64,000 bases of DNA. Source: Streptomyces sporangiiformans. GTDB lineage: Bacteria; Actinomycetota; Actinomycetes; Streptomycetales; Streptomycetaceae. Location: positions 124,001 through 188,000 of the forward strand of contig NZ_VCHX02000083.1 of assembly GCF_005768555.2 (NCBI RefSeq), given 5' to 3'. The notes beneath the pieces are model-generated. The model did not search any database. It worked only from the letters and a program-made list of their open reading frames with translations, and was not told the origin of the DNA. Made by a program: the position numbers and the translations under genes. Shown one piece after another: positions 8,514 through 16,441 of this stretch. The first letter of the stretch is position 1. Each line of letters begins with the position of its first letter.

Positions 8514-8743
8514 GCCGCCTCCTCCGCTCGATGACCTACGTCGATGACGTACGGAGCCACCATGCACGGGGTCGAACACCTGGACAGCACCGTACTGACC
8601 GACCAGGACGCACGCACCCCGGACGACCAGGTACGTGTCCTGCGTATCCGCCTTGCTGCCGCGCAGGTCCCTGTGCCGTTGTCCGCGTCGGCTCCGCTGA
8701 AGAGGGAACAGGGAAGGGGAAGGGGGAGAGAAGGAGGACCACC

Positions 8744-9253
8744 ATGCCGAACAACGTGTTGGTCGCCTACGGAACGACGAACGGATCAACCGCGCGCATC
8801 GCCGAGGTCATCGCCGAGGTCCTGCGCAAGGACGGAATGACGGCCGAGGCGCTGCCCGCCCGGTCCGTGACAAGTGTGGAGCCGTACGACGCCGTGATCG
8901 TCGGCGGCGGACTGTACGCCGGGCGCTGGCACAAGGACGCCCGCCGGTTCGTCCGCCGTCACCACACCGCCCTGGCCGAGCGCCCACTGTGGTTCTTCAG
9001 CAGCGGCCCGCTCGATGCCTCCGCCTCGGAGCGGGACATCCCGCCCGTGCCCGGCGTCCATCGGGCCATGGTCCGGCTCGGGGCCGAGGGGCACGTCACC
9101 TTCGGGGGCTGCCTGGAGGAGGGCGCGAAGGGGTTCATCGCCCGCAAGATCGTGGCCTCCGGGAAGGGCGGGGACTTCCGTGACTTCGAGCAGATCGAGC
9201 GGTGGGCGGCGCGCACCGCCGGCGAGATCGCGGGCGCGTCCGCGGTGCGCTGA
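8744..9253 (+). CDS. Flavodoxin-domain protein
   Basis: Product of 169 residues with a flavodoxin-like fold. The FMN phosphate loop YGTTNGSTARIA is at the N-terminus, GGGLYAGRWHKD supplies the second FMN loop, and FFSSGPLD the third. The family resembles the flavodoxin-domain proteins next to universal stress proteins in actinobacterial dormancy clusters, and distantly HemG-type protoporphyrinogen oxidase. An AAGGAGGA site precedes the ATG. The electron donor and acceptor are unknown. A 14-bp tandem duplication covers its stop codon. Confidence 0.85.
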   Translation: MPNNVLVAYGTTNGSTARIAEVIAEVLRKDGMTAEALPARSVTSVEPYDAVIVGGGLYAGRWHKDARRFVRRHHTALAERPLWFFSSGPLDASASERDIPPVPGVHRAMVRLGAEGHVTFGGCLEEGAKGFIARKIVASGKGGDFRDFEQIERWAARTAGEIAGASAVR

Positions 9254-9269
9254 CGGCGGTGCGCTGACG
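9242..9269. repeat. 14-bp tandem duplication over a stop codon
   Basis: The unit GCGGTGCGCTGACG occurs twice in succession (9242-9255 and 9256-9269). The first copy includes the stop codon of the flavodoxin-domain gene; the second repeats it just downstream. It looks like a recent slippage event without coding effect. Confidence 0.85.
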
Positions 9270-9277
9270 GCGGGGGC

Positions 9278-9553
9278 TCAGCGGCTGGGCGTGCGCGGAT
9301 CGGCAGGGCCGGTCAGCTGCACGATGTCGTCGGAGGCGACGTCGTGCAGCCGGATGGCCAGATCCTCCAGGGCACGACTGGCCGCGAGCTCGTCGCCGAT
9401 CTCCGGAATGGGGCGATCGATCGGGTTGCGCCGCGCCTCGCCCCTCCCCGTGACCGTCGACGTGTCCTGGGTGGTCAGGACAGCCCGTGCGCGGGTGTCG
9501 TCGCCTTCTTCAGTGATGAAGATCTGAACGGTCCACTGTTTGGCTTCCATCAT
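9278..9553 (-). CDS. DUF1876 (dsRBD-like) protein
   Basis: Small cytoplasmic protein of 91 residues. It contains WTVQIFITEEGDDTRARAVL and later IGDELAASRALEDLA, the characteristic layout of DUF1876, which folds like a double-stranded RNA-binding domain. The family is common in actinobacterial stress and hypoxia regulons. Two adjacent ATG codons (9553 and 9550) follow a GGAAG site, and the first is used here. It is divergent from the alcohol dehydrogenase across a 297-bp gap that carries two DosR-like boxes. Confidence 0.85.
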   Translation of the reverse strand: MMEAKQWTVQIFITEEGDDTRARAVLTTQDTSTVTGRGEARRNPIDRPIPEIGDELAASRALEDLAIRLHDVASDDIVQLTGPADPRTPSR

Positions 9554-9723
9554 GATCACTTCCGTGCGGCAGAGGCGCGCCAGGAAAGGAAAGGACGGGA
9601 AGGGCCCTATCCACTTCTCGCGGATCCCGATTGCGCGGTGCACGGCTCTGGGCCGCTTCCCCGCGTCTTTTGTCGAGTCCTTCCCGCCACATCCAGCACA
9701 CCACACCGCCCCCGCAACCGCCA

Positions 9724-9774
9724 GGGGCCGACCGGCCCAAGCTTCGCCGGTCCGGCGACGGGACCGACCGGCCC
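9724..9774 (+). promoter_or_regulatory. Two DosR/OsdR-like boxes before the alcohol dehydrogenase
   Basis: Two near-identical dyads, GGGGCCGACCGGCCC (9724-9738) and GGGACCGACCGGCCC (9760-9774), differ at one base and are 36 bp apart centre to centre. CAGGAT at 9798-9803 could be the -10; transcription would then start near 9810, putting the proximal box at about -43, as for activated DosR promoters. The rest of the 9554-9850 gap holds no recognisable gene. Confidence 0.5.
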
Positions 9775-9850
9775 ATGCCGATGTCGTCTGTTCGGGTCAG
9801 GATGGAAGGTGAGGCTGCTCCGCCCGAGGAACCGAGGAAAGGGCATCGTC

Positions 9851-10921
9851 GTGAAAGCACTGGTCTTCCATGGCCCCGGAGAGTCCGCCTGGGAGGACGT
9901 CGCGGACCCGGGCCTCCAGGACGCCACGGACGCGATCGTCCGCGTCGACACCACCACGATCTGCGGTACCGACCTGCACATCCTCAAGGGCGACGTACCG
10001 GAGGTACCCCCCGGCACCGTCCTCGGGCACGAAGCCGTCGGCGAGGTCGTCGAGATCGGCAGTGACGTACGCACCGTCCGGCCAGGCGACCGGGTCCTGG
10101 TCTCGTGCATCACGGCATGCGGCCGATGCCGTTTCTGCCGGGACGGCGCTTACGGTCAGTGCCTCGGCGGCGGGGGATGGATCCTCGGCCACCTGATCAA
10201 CGGCGCGCAGGCCGAGTACGTCCGTGTGCCCCACGCCGACCTGTCCGTGCACCTGCTGCCCGGCGCCGTGGACAGCAAGGACGCCGTGCTGCTGGCCGAC
10301 ATCTTCCCCACCGCCTACGAGGTGGGGGTGCTGAACGGCTGTGTACGGCCGGGGGACACCGTCGCCGTCGTCGGGGCCGGTCCCATCGGGCTCGCCGCGA
10401 TCGTCGCGGCTCAGCTGTACTCGCCCGAACGGATCATCGCGGTCGACCTCGCGCCCACCCGGCTCGACGCGGCCAAACGCCTCGGCGCGGACGCCGTGGT
10501 CGACGCGATGGAGGAGCCCGAGCTGCTGGTCGCCGACCTCACGGAAGGGCTTGGCGCCGACGTGGTCGTCGAAGCGGTGGGAGTACCGGAAAGCTTCGAG
10601 GCGTGCCTGCGCATGGTGCGCCCCGGCGGGCGCGTGGCCAATGTCGGCGTGCACGGCAAGCCCGTGACACTGCACCTCGAAGAGCTGTGGATCAAGAACG
10701 TGACGATCACCACCGGACTGGTCGACACGTACTCCACGCCCATCCTGCTGCGCATGATGGCCGCCGGCCGGCTTCCCGGGTCGTCCCTGGTCACCCACAT
10801 CTTCCAGCTGGAGCAGATGGAGGAGGCGTACGACGTCTTCTCCCGGGCGGCCGACACCGGCGCGATCAAGGTCGTCCTCGGCGGGCAGCCGCATGATGTC
10901 GTGTCGGTGAGGGCGGCCTGA
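9851..10921 (+). CDS. Zinc-dependent alcohol dehydrogenase
   Basis: Medium-chain dehydrogenase of 356 residues. Catalytic zinc ligands are Cys38 (CGTD) and His60-Glu61 (GHE). The structural zinc lobe has Cys90, Cys93, Cys96 and Cys104. The Rossmann motif GAGPIGLAA binds NAD(P). It resembles the NADP-dependent secondary alcohol dehydrogenase type found in actinobacterial hypoxia clusters. The GTG start follows an AGGAAAGGG site. Two palindromic boxes upstream suggest response-regulator control. The natural substrate cannot be read from the sequence. Confidence 0.9.
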   Translation: MKALVFHGPGESAWEDVADPGLQDATDAIVRVDTTTICGTDLHILKGDVPEVPPGTVLGHEAVGEVVEIGSDVRTVRPGDRVLVSCITACGRCRFCRDGAYGQCLGGGGWILGHLINGAQAEYVRVPHADLSVHLLPGAVDSKDAVLLADIFPTAYEVGVLNGCVRPGDTVAVVGAGPIGLAAIVAAQLYSPERIIAVDLAPTRLDAAKRLGADAVVDAMEEPELLVADLTEGLGADVVVEAVGVPESFEACLRMVRPGGRVANVGVHGKPVTLHLEELWIKNVTITTGLVDTYSTPILLRMMAAGRLPGSSLVTHIFQLEQMEEAYDVFSRAADTGAIKVVLGGQPHDVVSVRAA

Positions 10922-10982
10922 CCGCAGCGGCACGCCTCTTCACATCACCAGGCCGTAGCGGGCAGATACCCGGGGCTGGAAC

Positions 10983-11288
10983 TCACGGGCCGGGGGAGCC
11001 GGGCGGTGCGGACGGAGGAGGTGTGCTGGGCTGAGCCGAGGCGCTCGGCTCGGCCAAGGCGGCCTGGGCGAGGAGCCGATGGGCCAGATCGCGTGCCTCG
11101 GCCGCGGTCAACGAGGCCCAGAGGCCATGCTCACCGGACCGGTCGGGGCCCACGTCCAGAGCGATCCGGTTGATCGGCCGTTCCGAGATCTTCAGCCGCA
11201 GGCACTTCACGGCGATCCGCCGACCGCAGGACGTCACCAGCGGCGCCTCTCCTGCCGGACGAGCTCGCCCTTGCCCTGACGTCGTCAT
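10983..11288 (-). CDS. Hypothetical protein
   Basis: Predicted product of 101 residues, not recognised. The core includes SCGRRIAVKCLRLKISERP and a LWASLTAAEARDLAHRLL helix, and ends in an Ala/Ser/Pro-rich tail. The conserved-looking core with a disordered tail is typical of small uncharacterised actinobacterial proteins, often near stress genes. The ATG has a GGGAAGGG site about 10 nt upstream. It may belong to the preceding dormancy-like group, but no function can be assigned. Confidence 0.6.
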   Translation of the reverse strand: MTTSGQGRARPAGEAPLVTSCGRRIAVKCLRLKISERPINRIALDVGPDRSGEHGLWASLTAAEARDLAHRLLAQAALAEPSASAQPSTPPPSAPPGSPGP

Positions 11289-11472
11289 CGGTCTCACACC
11301 CTTCCCGGGCCTCTGCGTCGGGCTCCGACGAGAGGTTCTGCCCCTTTTGATCCCTGCGGCGGTATTACGGGCAGCGCTGTCCGGTCCCGGTTTGTTCCCG
11401 GGTGCCGCGTCCCGGTGGAGTGCGGCGTGTGGCGTGCGGCGGTCGTGCCCGCCCAGAGGTCCCGGAAGGCGT

Positions 11473-12333
11473 TCAGCGGCGGGCCAGGAGCCCGTACAGG
11501 AGAGGGATGCGTGGGGAGCTGTCCGGCAGGCGCCACCAGCCGGACGGGGTGCGGTGCATCTCGGGCCAGCGGGGCCACGGCAGTTCGTCGCTCTCCCGGA
11601 GCCGCTCGATCCGCAGGCCTGCCCCCACCAGGGCGTCGACGACCTCGCCGAGGCCATGCATCCACTCGAAACTGTCCGTGGCGCCCGCCACTGCCGGGCC
11701 GTCCGTGTACGTGTACCTGGCGTCCCGGTGCACGGCCGTCCCGCGCCCCAAGTAGTCGTGGCGCAGCACGAGTTCGGAGCCTTCGCCCTCGGCGGGCTTG
11801 GGCCCCAGCGAGTTGAGGAGCGGATGGAACTCGGCGATGTACAGCCGACCCTCCGGGCGCAGGAGCCGAGCGACCGTCGCGGCCCAGCGGTCCAGGTCGG
11901 GCAGGTAGCACAGCGCGCCCTTGCCGGTGTAGACGACGTCGAAACGCCGCTCACCGAGAGCCTCGACGGCGTCGTACACATTGGCCCGTACGTACTCGAC
12001 CTCGGCGCCCGCGCGTTGGGCGATGCCGGCCGCTGCCCTCACCGAGGCCTCGGAGATGTCGAGGCCGACCGCTCGGGCCCCGCGCTGAGCGAAGGCGATC
12101 GTCTCGGTGCCGAGGTGGCACTGGAGGTGCACCACATCCCGCCCGGACAGTTCGCCGAGGTCGTCCCACTCCCAGTCGGCGAACCAGCGGGCCGGGTCGA
12201 GGGACTGGTCCAGGCCGTAGAACCGGCTGACCAGGTGGATGGGTGTCCGGGCGTCCCAGTTCGCTTGGTTGGCCCGCATCATCCGCTCCGCGGCCGGGTC
12301 CAGCGGCTCCTGTCGCATGCTCGCATCGGTCAT
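11473..12333 (-). CDS. Class I SAM-dependent methyltransferase
   Basis: Product of 286 residues with the class I methyltransferase layout: VVHLQCHLGTETIAFA in the SAM-binding motif I position, VGLDISEASVRAA for motif II, then VYTGKGALCYLPDL and a post-motif LLRPEGRLYIAEFHPLL. The N-terminus (NQANWDARTPIHLVSRFYGL) matches a group of actinobacterial methyltransferases of unknown substrate. It is divergent from the P450 with 149 bp between, so the two may be co-regulated. The start has only a weak ribosome site. Confidence 0.85.
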   Translation of the reverse strand: MTDASMRQEPLDPAAERMMRANQANWDARTPIHLVSRFYGLDQSLDPARWFADWEWDDLGELSGRDVVHLQCHLGTETIAFAQRGARAVGLDISEASVRAAAGIAQRAGAEVEYVRANVYDAVEALGERRFDVVYTGKGALCYLPDLDRWAATVARLLRPEGRLYIAEFHPLLNSLGPKPAEGEGSELVLRHDYLGRGTAVHRDARYTYTDGPAVAGATDSFEWMHGLGEVVDALVGAGLRIERLRESDELPWPRWPEMHRTPSGWWRLPDSSPRIPLLYGLLARR

Positions 12334-12432
12334 GAGGACATCCCATCGCAACGAGGCGTGATCAGGGCACCGTACTGCCGCGATGAGGTGGCTCGAAGTA
12401 GTGGCCCAACTGGCGTTCCAGGATGGTTGGTT

Positions 12433-12444
12433 GATCGTACGATC
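12433..12444. promoter_or_regulatory. Perfect palindrome between methyltransferase and P450
   Basis: GATCGTACGATC is a 12-bp perfect dyad 39 bp before the P450 start and 100 bp from the divergent methyltransferase. It could be an operator for a regulator encoded elsewhere. The context is suggestive only. Confidence 0.35.
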
Positions 12445-12482
12445 GCAGCGGCCATCGTTCGTCTCGCAGTCAGGAGGTCCCG

Positions 12483-13721
12483 GTGGACAGTACGCCCGCC
12501 ACTCCGTATCGGATGAACCCGACCGGAGGCTGCCCGCACGCCGACAACGCGCGGCTGCTCGCACGCGGTGCTGTCGCGGAGGTGGTGCTGCCCGGTGAGG
12601 TGGAGGGCATGGCGGTGCTCGGGCACGAGGCGCTGAAGGAGTTCCTCGCGCATCCGGATGTCGCCAAGGGCGCGCGGCACTTCACCGCGCTGCGGGAGGG
12701 GCGGATCGCCGAGGGCTGGCCGCTGACGACCTTCGCCACCGTGCGGGGGATGACCACCGCCGACGGCGACGACCACCGGCGTCTGCGGTCCCTGGTGAGC
12801 AAGGCGTTCACGGCCCGGAGGATGGAGGAACTGAGGCCCCGCGTCGAGGAGTTGACCGACGAACTGCTCGACGGTCTCGGCCGCGCCGTCGAGGACGGGA
12901 ACGGGGTCGCCGATCTGCGGCAGCACTTCGCGCTGCCACTGCCGCTGGGGGTGATCAGCGAACTGCTCGGCGTCGATGTCGAGCATCGGGACCGGCTGCA
13001 CCACCTCTCCAACCAGGTGGTCGCCACGGACATCGCCGCGGAGAAGGCGGTCGCGGCCAATCGCGAACTGGTGGCCGTCCTGGGCGCGATCGCCGCCGCG
13101 CGGGCCGAGCGGCCGGGCGACGACCTCACCAGCGCGCTGATCGAGGCCCGCGACGAGGGCGGCGACCGGCTCAGCCAGGAGGAACTCATCGGCACCCTGG
13201 TCCTGATGATCATCGCCGGTCACGAGACCACGCTGCACCTCATCACCAATGCCGTCCGAGCCCTGTGCGGCCACCGCGACCAGCTCGACCTCGTACGGAA
13301 GGGCGATGCGAGCTGGGCGGACGTCGTCGAGGAGACACTGCGCTGGGACGCGCCCGTCAGCTACTTCCCCTTCCGCTATCCCGTGCGTGACCTGACCGTC
13401 GACGGCACCGTGATCCCCCGAGGGACACCGGTGCTCGCCGGTTACTCGGCCGCGGGGCGCGACCGCGCCGCGCACGGACCGGACGCCGACCGGTTCGATG
13501 TCACACGGCCCGGCCGCCCCGGCACCGTCCGGCACCTCTCGCTCGGGCACGGCGCCCACTACTGCCTCGGAGCGCCGCTCGCGCGCCTGGAAGCCACGAT
13601 CGCCCTGGAGCGGTTGTTCGCCCGCTTCCCCGGCCTCGACCTCGCCCTGCCCGAAGCGGAGCTCTCCCGTCACTCCAGCTTCGTGGGCAACAGCGTGCGG
13701 ACGCTTCCGGTGCGGATCTGA
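12483..13721 (+). CDS. Cytochrome P450
   Basis: Soluble bacterial P450 monooxygenase of 412 residues. The I-helix oxygen-activation motif AGHETT is at 245-250, the K-helix ExxR at Glu284-Arg287, and the heme-binding loop LGHGAHYCLG has the axial Cys361; the usual Phe at the loop start is Leu here. It looks like the CYP105/CYP107 type that decorates secondary metabolites or degrades xenobiotics. No ferredoxin or reductase gene is adjacent. The ATG or GTG near 12483 has an AGGAGG site just upstream. Confidence 0.92.
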   Translation: MDSTPATPYRMNPTGGCPHADNARLLARGAVAEVVLPGEVEGMAVLGHEALKEFLAHPDVAKGARHFTALREGRIAEGWPLTTFATVRGMTTADGDDHRRLRSLVSKAFTARRMEELRPRVEELTDELLDGLGRAVEDGNGVADLRQHFALPLPLGVISELLGVDVEHRDRLHHLSNQVVATDIAAEKAVAANRELVAVLGAIAAARAERPGDDLTSALIEARDEGGDRLSQEELIGTLVLMIIAGHETTLHLITNAVRALCGHRDQLDLVRKGDASWADVVEETLRWDAPVSYFPFRYPVRDLTVDGTVIPRGTPVLAGYSAAGRDRAAHGPDADRFDVTRPGRPGTVRHLSLGHGAHYCLGAPLARLEATIALERLFARFPGLDLALPEAELSRHSSFVGNSVRTLPVRI

Positions 13722-13760
13722 GCCTGCGGGCCCTGTCTCCCGCACGAGAAGGTGGAAGGG

Positions 13761-13787
13761 TGTCGATTCGGCGCGGGCCCGTTCGTC
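13761..13787 (+). promoter_or_regulatory. Candidate ECF42-type promoter 1
   Basis: TGTCGA at 13761-13766, a 17-nt spacer and CGTC at 13784-13787 match the promoter form I recall for ECF42 sigma factors (TGTCGA at -35, CG[A/T]C at -10). It lies about 40 bp before the first DGPF gene. The -10 and following bases (TTCGTCGGTGGGGTG) recur exactly at the second site. Confidence 0.65.
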
Positions 13788-13825
13788 GGTGGGGTGCAGG
13801 GATCCCATGAGCACCAGGAGGAACC

Positions 13826-14566
13826 ATGAAGTACATGCTGCTGGTCTGCGGCGACGACACCGCCGACGCCTCCGGCATGGCGCCCGTCGAGCCCTGGGTC
13901 GAGGAGCTGGGCGTCCAGAAGGGCGTACGGCTGCACGGCCACCGGCTTCGGCTGCCCGCGGAGGCGGTCACCGTACGGGTACGTGACGGCGAGGTGTTGC
14001 GCACCGACGGGCCGTTCGCGGAGACGAAGGAGTACATCGCCGGGTTCGACATCCTCGAGTGCGACAGCATGGAGGAGGCCATCCAGGCGGCCGCGAAGCA
14101 TCCCGTGGCGACCATCGGTGCCATGGAGGTGCGCGCGTTCTGGTACGACGAGGACGCCGAGGCCGAGATCCGCCGCGTCGACGCCGACATCACCCGGGCC
14201 ACCCGCGACCGGGACATCGACCGGCTGGTGGCCGCTTACGCCCCGGACGTCGAGGTGTTCCACCCCATGAGCGGTCTGGAGCAGCGCGGGATCGACGCCT
14301 TCCGCAAGGCTCAGGAGTGGTGGTTCTCCACCGTGACCGGCCCCGTGAGCCGTGATGTGCTCGACTTCCGCGTCCGGGTGGACGAGAGCGTCGCGTTCAG
14401 CCACGCGCTCGTCCGGATGCGCGCCACGCTCACCACCGGCGAGCCGCTGGACAGCACGGTGCGCGTGACCACCGGCTATCGTGCGGCGGGCGACCGCTGG
14501 CAGATCATCCACCAACACCTGTCCGTCCCGTTCGACGCCGGACTCACCGACGGCGCCGCAGGCTGA
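13826..14566 (+). CDS. YCII/DGPF domain fused to a SnoaL-like domain
   Basis: Two-domain protein of 246 residues. Residues 1 to about 100 form a YCII-related domain, with DGPFAETKEYIAGF as the DGPF signature. Residues from about 112 on look like a SnoaL/DUF4440 cone fold (ITRATRDRDIDRLVAAYAPD, then GDRWQIIHQHLS). DGPF proteins are the conserved genomic partners of ECF42 sigma factors; their activity is not known to me. It starts 39 bp after the candidate sigma promoter and 12 bp before the next DGPF gene, so it heads the operon. Confidence 0.85.
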   Translation: MKYMLLVCGDDTADASGMAPVEPWVEELGVQKGVRLHGHRLRLPAEAVTVRVRDGEVLRTDGPFAETKEYIAGFDILECDSMEEAIQAAAKHPVATIGAMEVRAFWYDEDAEAEIRRVDADITRATRDRDIDRLVAAYAPDVEVFHPMSGLEQRGIDAFRKAQEWWFSTVTGPVSRDVLDFRVRVDESVAFSHALVRMRATLTTGEPLDSTVRVTTGYRAAGDRWQIIHQHLSVPFDAGLTDGAAG

Positions 14567-14578
14567 GGAGGATCGGTC

Positions 14579-14920
14579 ATGAAGTACGTGTTGTTCATCT
14601 GTACCCCCGTGGGCGGCGAGGAGCTCAGCCCCGAGGAGATCGCCAAGGACCCCCGCTTCACCTCGTACATCGACGAGATGCGAGGCAGCGGCGTCGTCAA
14701 GGGCGGAGCGCGGCTGCGGCCGTCGACCGACGCCACCACCGTGCGCGTGCAGGGCGACGAAGTGCTGCTCAGCGACGGGCCGTTCGTGGAGTCGAAGGAG
14801 TATGTCGCGGGCTTCGACATCATCGAGGTGGCCGACCTCGACGAGGCCCTCGGGATCGCGTCGCGGCATCCCGCCGCACTGGGCGGCGGCTCGGTGGAGG
14901 TGCGGCCGGTCTGGGAGTGA
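14579..14920 (+). CDS. YCII-related DGPF protein
   Basis: Single-domain YCII-like protein of 113 residues with the DGPFVESKEYVAGFDII signature near the centre and a compact alpha/beta fold. AGGAGG precedes the ATG. Its last codons overlap the sigma factor start by 4 nt, giving translational coupling. It is a paralogue of the first domain of the preceding gene. Members of this family sit beside ECF42 sigma factors across actinobacteria; the biochemical role is unknown. Confidence 0.88.
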   Translation: MKYVLFICTPVGGEELSPEEIAKDPRFTSYIDEMRGSGVVKGGARLRPSTDATTVRVQGDEVLLSDGPFVESKEYVAGFDIIEVADLDEALGIASRHPAALGGGSVEVRPVWE

Positions 14921-16164
14921 ACGACGTGGAGGCGGCGGTCGCCGCCGCCTTCCGTGAGGAATGGGGTCAGGTCGTCGCCACCCTCATCCGGGTGACCGGG
15001 GACTGGGACCTCGCCGAGGAGTGCGCGCAGGACGCCTTCGCCCAGGCCCTCGACCGGTGGCGGCGCGACGGAGTGCCGCGTCGCCCCGGCGCCTGGCTGA
15101 CCACGACCGCGCGCAACCGAGCCCTCGACGTACTGCGGCGCGAGGCGGTGGGGGCCCAGAAGCTGCGGGAGGCGGCTGTGCTGGCGCGGGACGAGGGACC
15201 GTACGACCCCGATGACGAGGACGACAGCGGCGTCCGGGACGACCGGCTGCGGCTGATCTTCACCTGCTGCCACCCCGCGCTGCCCATCGAAGCCCGCGTG
15301 GCCCTGACACTGCGGACGCTCGCCGGGCTGACCACGCCCGAGATCGCCCGCGCCTTCCTCGTACCCGAGGCGACGATGGCGCAGCGCCTGGTGCGGGCCA
15401 AGCGGAAGATCCGCAACGCCGGCATCCCGTACCGCGTGCCGCCCGCGCATCTGCTGCCCGAACGCACCACGGGCGTGCTGGGCGTGGTCTACCTGCTCTT
15501 CAACGAGGGGTACGCCGCCACGTCCGGCGCCGATCTGGTGCGGACGAACCTGTGCGCGGAGGCCATCCGCCTCGCCCGCGTTCTGGCCCGGCTCATGCCC
15601 GACGAGCCCGAAGTACTCGGCCTCCTCGCGCTGCTTGTGCTGCACGACGCCCGCCGGGACACGCGTGTGGACGCGGCAGGGGAGCTGGTGACGCTGGAGG
15701 ACCAGGACCGTACCGCCTGGGACCGCGCCGCGATCGATGAGGGCGCGGCCCTGCTGGAGACCGCCCTGCGCCGCGGCCGCGTCGGCCCATACCAGATCCA
15801 GGCCGCCATCGCGGCCTGTCACACCACCGCGGCCACGGCCGAGGAGACGGACTGGGCAGATATCGCGGCGCTCTATGGGGAGCTGGCGCGGTTCGTGCCG
15901 TCCGCTGTGGTGCGGCTGAACCGAGCCGTGGCGGTCGGCATGTCCGAGGGCGAGGAGGCCGGACTGGCCCTGGTGGAGGAGCTGGAGCAGGAGGGCGACC
16001 TGTCCGGCTACCACCTGCTGCCCGCCACCCGCGCGGACCTGCTGCGCCGCATGGGGCGTGCCCACGAGGCGGCCGAGGGCTACGCGCGGGCACTGGAGCT
16101 GGTGGAGAACGACGCCGAGCGACGGTTCCTCGAAAAACGGCTCGCGGAGTGTCGATCGGCTTAG
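14917..16164 (+). CDS. ECF sigma factor, ECF42 type (long C-terminal domain)
   Basis: Sigma factor of 415 residues. Region 2 includes VTGDWDLAEECAQDAFAQAL and the DNA-melting segment PGAWLTTTARNRALD. Region 4 includes LAGLTTPEIARAFLVPEATM and AQRLVRAKRKI. The roughly 220-residue C-terminal extension (from about 190) is helical and TPR-like, as in ECF42 and SigJ-like groups. No anti-sigma gene is adjacent, which fits ECF42, where the extension is thought to control activity. The GTG start overlaps the DGPF gene. A second candidate target promoter overlaps its own stop codon. Confidence 0.9.
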   Translation: MNDVEAAVAAAFREEWGQVVATLIRVTGDWDLAEECAQDAFAQALDRWRRDGVPRRPGAWLTTTARNRALDVLRREAVGAQKLREAAVLARDEGPYDPDDEDDSGVRDDRLRLIFTCCHPALPIEARVALTLRTLAGLTTPEIARAFLVPEATMAQRLVRAKRKIRNAGIPYRVPPAHLLPERTTGVLGVVYLLFNEGYAATSGADLVRTNLCAEAIRLARVLARLMPDEPEVLGLLALLVLHDARRDTRVDAAGELVTLEDQDRTAWDRAAIDEGAALLETALRRGRVGPYQIQAAIAACHTTAATAEETDWADIAALYGELARFVPSAVVRLNRAVAVGMSEGEEAGLALVEELEQEGDLSGYHLLPATRADLLRRMGRAHEAAEGYARALELVENDAERRFLEKRLAECRSA

Positions 16165-16176
16165 AGGCCCTTCGTC
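16150..16176 (+). promoter_or_regulatory. Candidate ECF42-type promoter 2
   Basis: TGTCGA at 16150-16155, a 17-nt spacer and CGTC at 16173-16176 repeat the geometry of promoter 1. They overlap the sigma stop codon, with TTCGTCGGTGGGGTG shared exactly. It reads into the small ORF and the MFS exporter. Confidence 0.65.
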
Positions 16177-16214
16177 GGTGGGGTGAAGGTACCCCTACGA
16201 CACGGGAGAGGCCC

Positions 16215-16436
16215 ATGACCGCCATCGTTCCCGCACGCCGCACCCGGACGGTTCTCCGGCTGCCGCGCCTGCTTCGCCTGTCGCACCTGCTTCGCCGGTC
16301 GCGCCTGCCACGCCTGTCGCACCCGCACCCGCACCCGCGTCGGCAGCCGTCGCCGCGCAGCGAACCCGGCGCCCCGGCCGACCAGGGGCCGGGCACACCG
16401 GACGTGTGGCTGGCCGGCCCCCGGCTGGGGGGTTGA
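16215..16436 (+). CDS. Small Arg/Leu/His/Pro-rich protein (uncertain)
   Basis: Predicted 73-residue product, not recognised. The first half is a repeat-like run built from RLPRL, LRLSH, LLRRS and RLPRLSH units encoded by imperfect CGCCTG-based DNA repeats; the second half has HPHPHP and a Pro-rich tail. The ATG has a GGGAGAGG site, lies 38 nt after the candidate sigma promoter and 5 nt before the MFS start. It could be a small basic protein or a translated leader that feeds ribosomes to the MFS gene. Low complexity makes the call tentative. Confidence 0.4.
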   Translation: MTAIVPARRTRTVLRLPRLLRLSHLLRRSRLPRLSHPHPHPRRQPSPRSEPGAPADQGPGTPDVWLAGPRLGG

Positions 16437-16441
16437 GCAAT

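Noticed and set aside
8690..8720. GGGACCTGCGCGGC-like half box between ppk2 and the flavodoxin gene
   Set aside because: Too many mismatches to the two clear DosR-like boxes.
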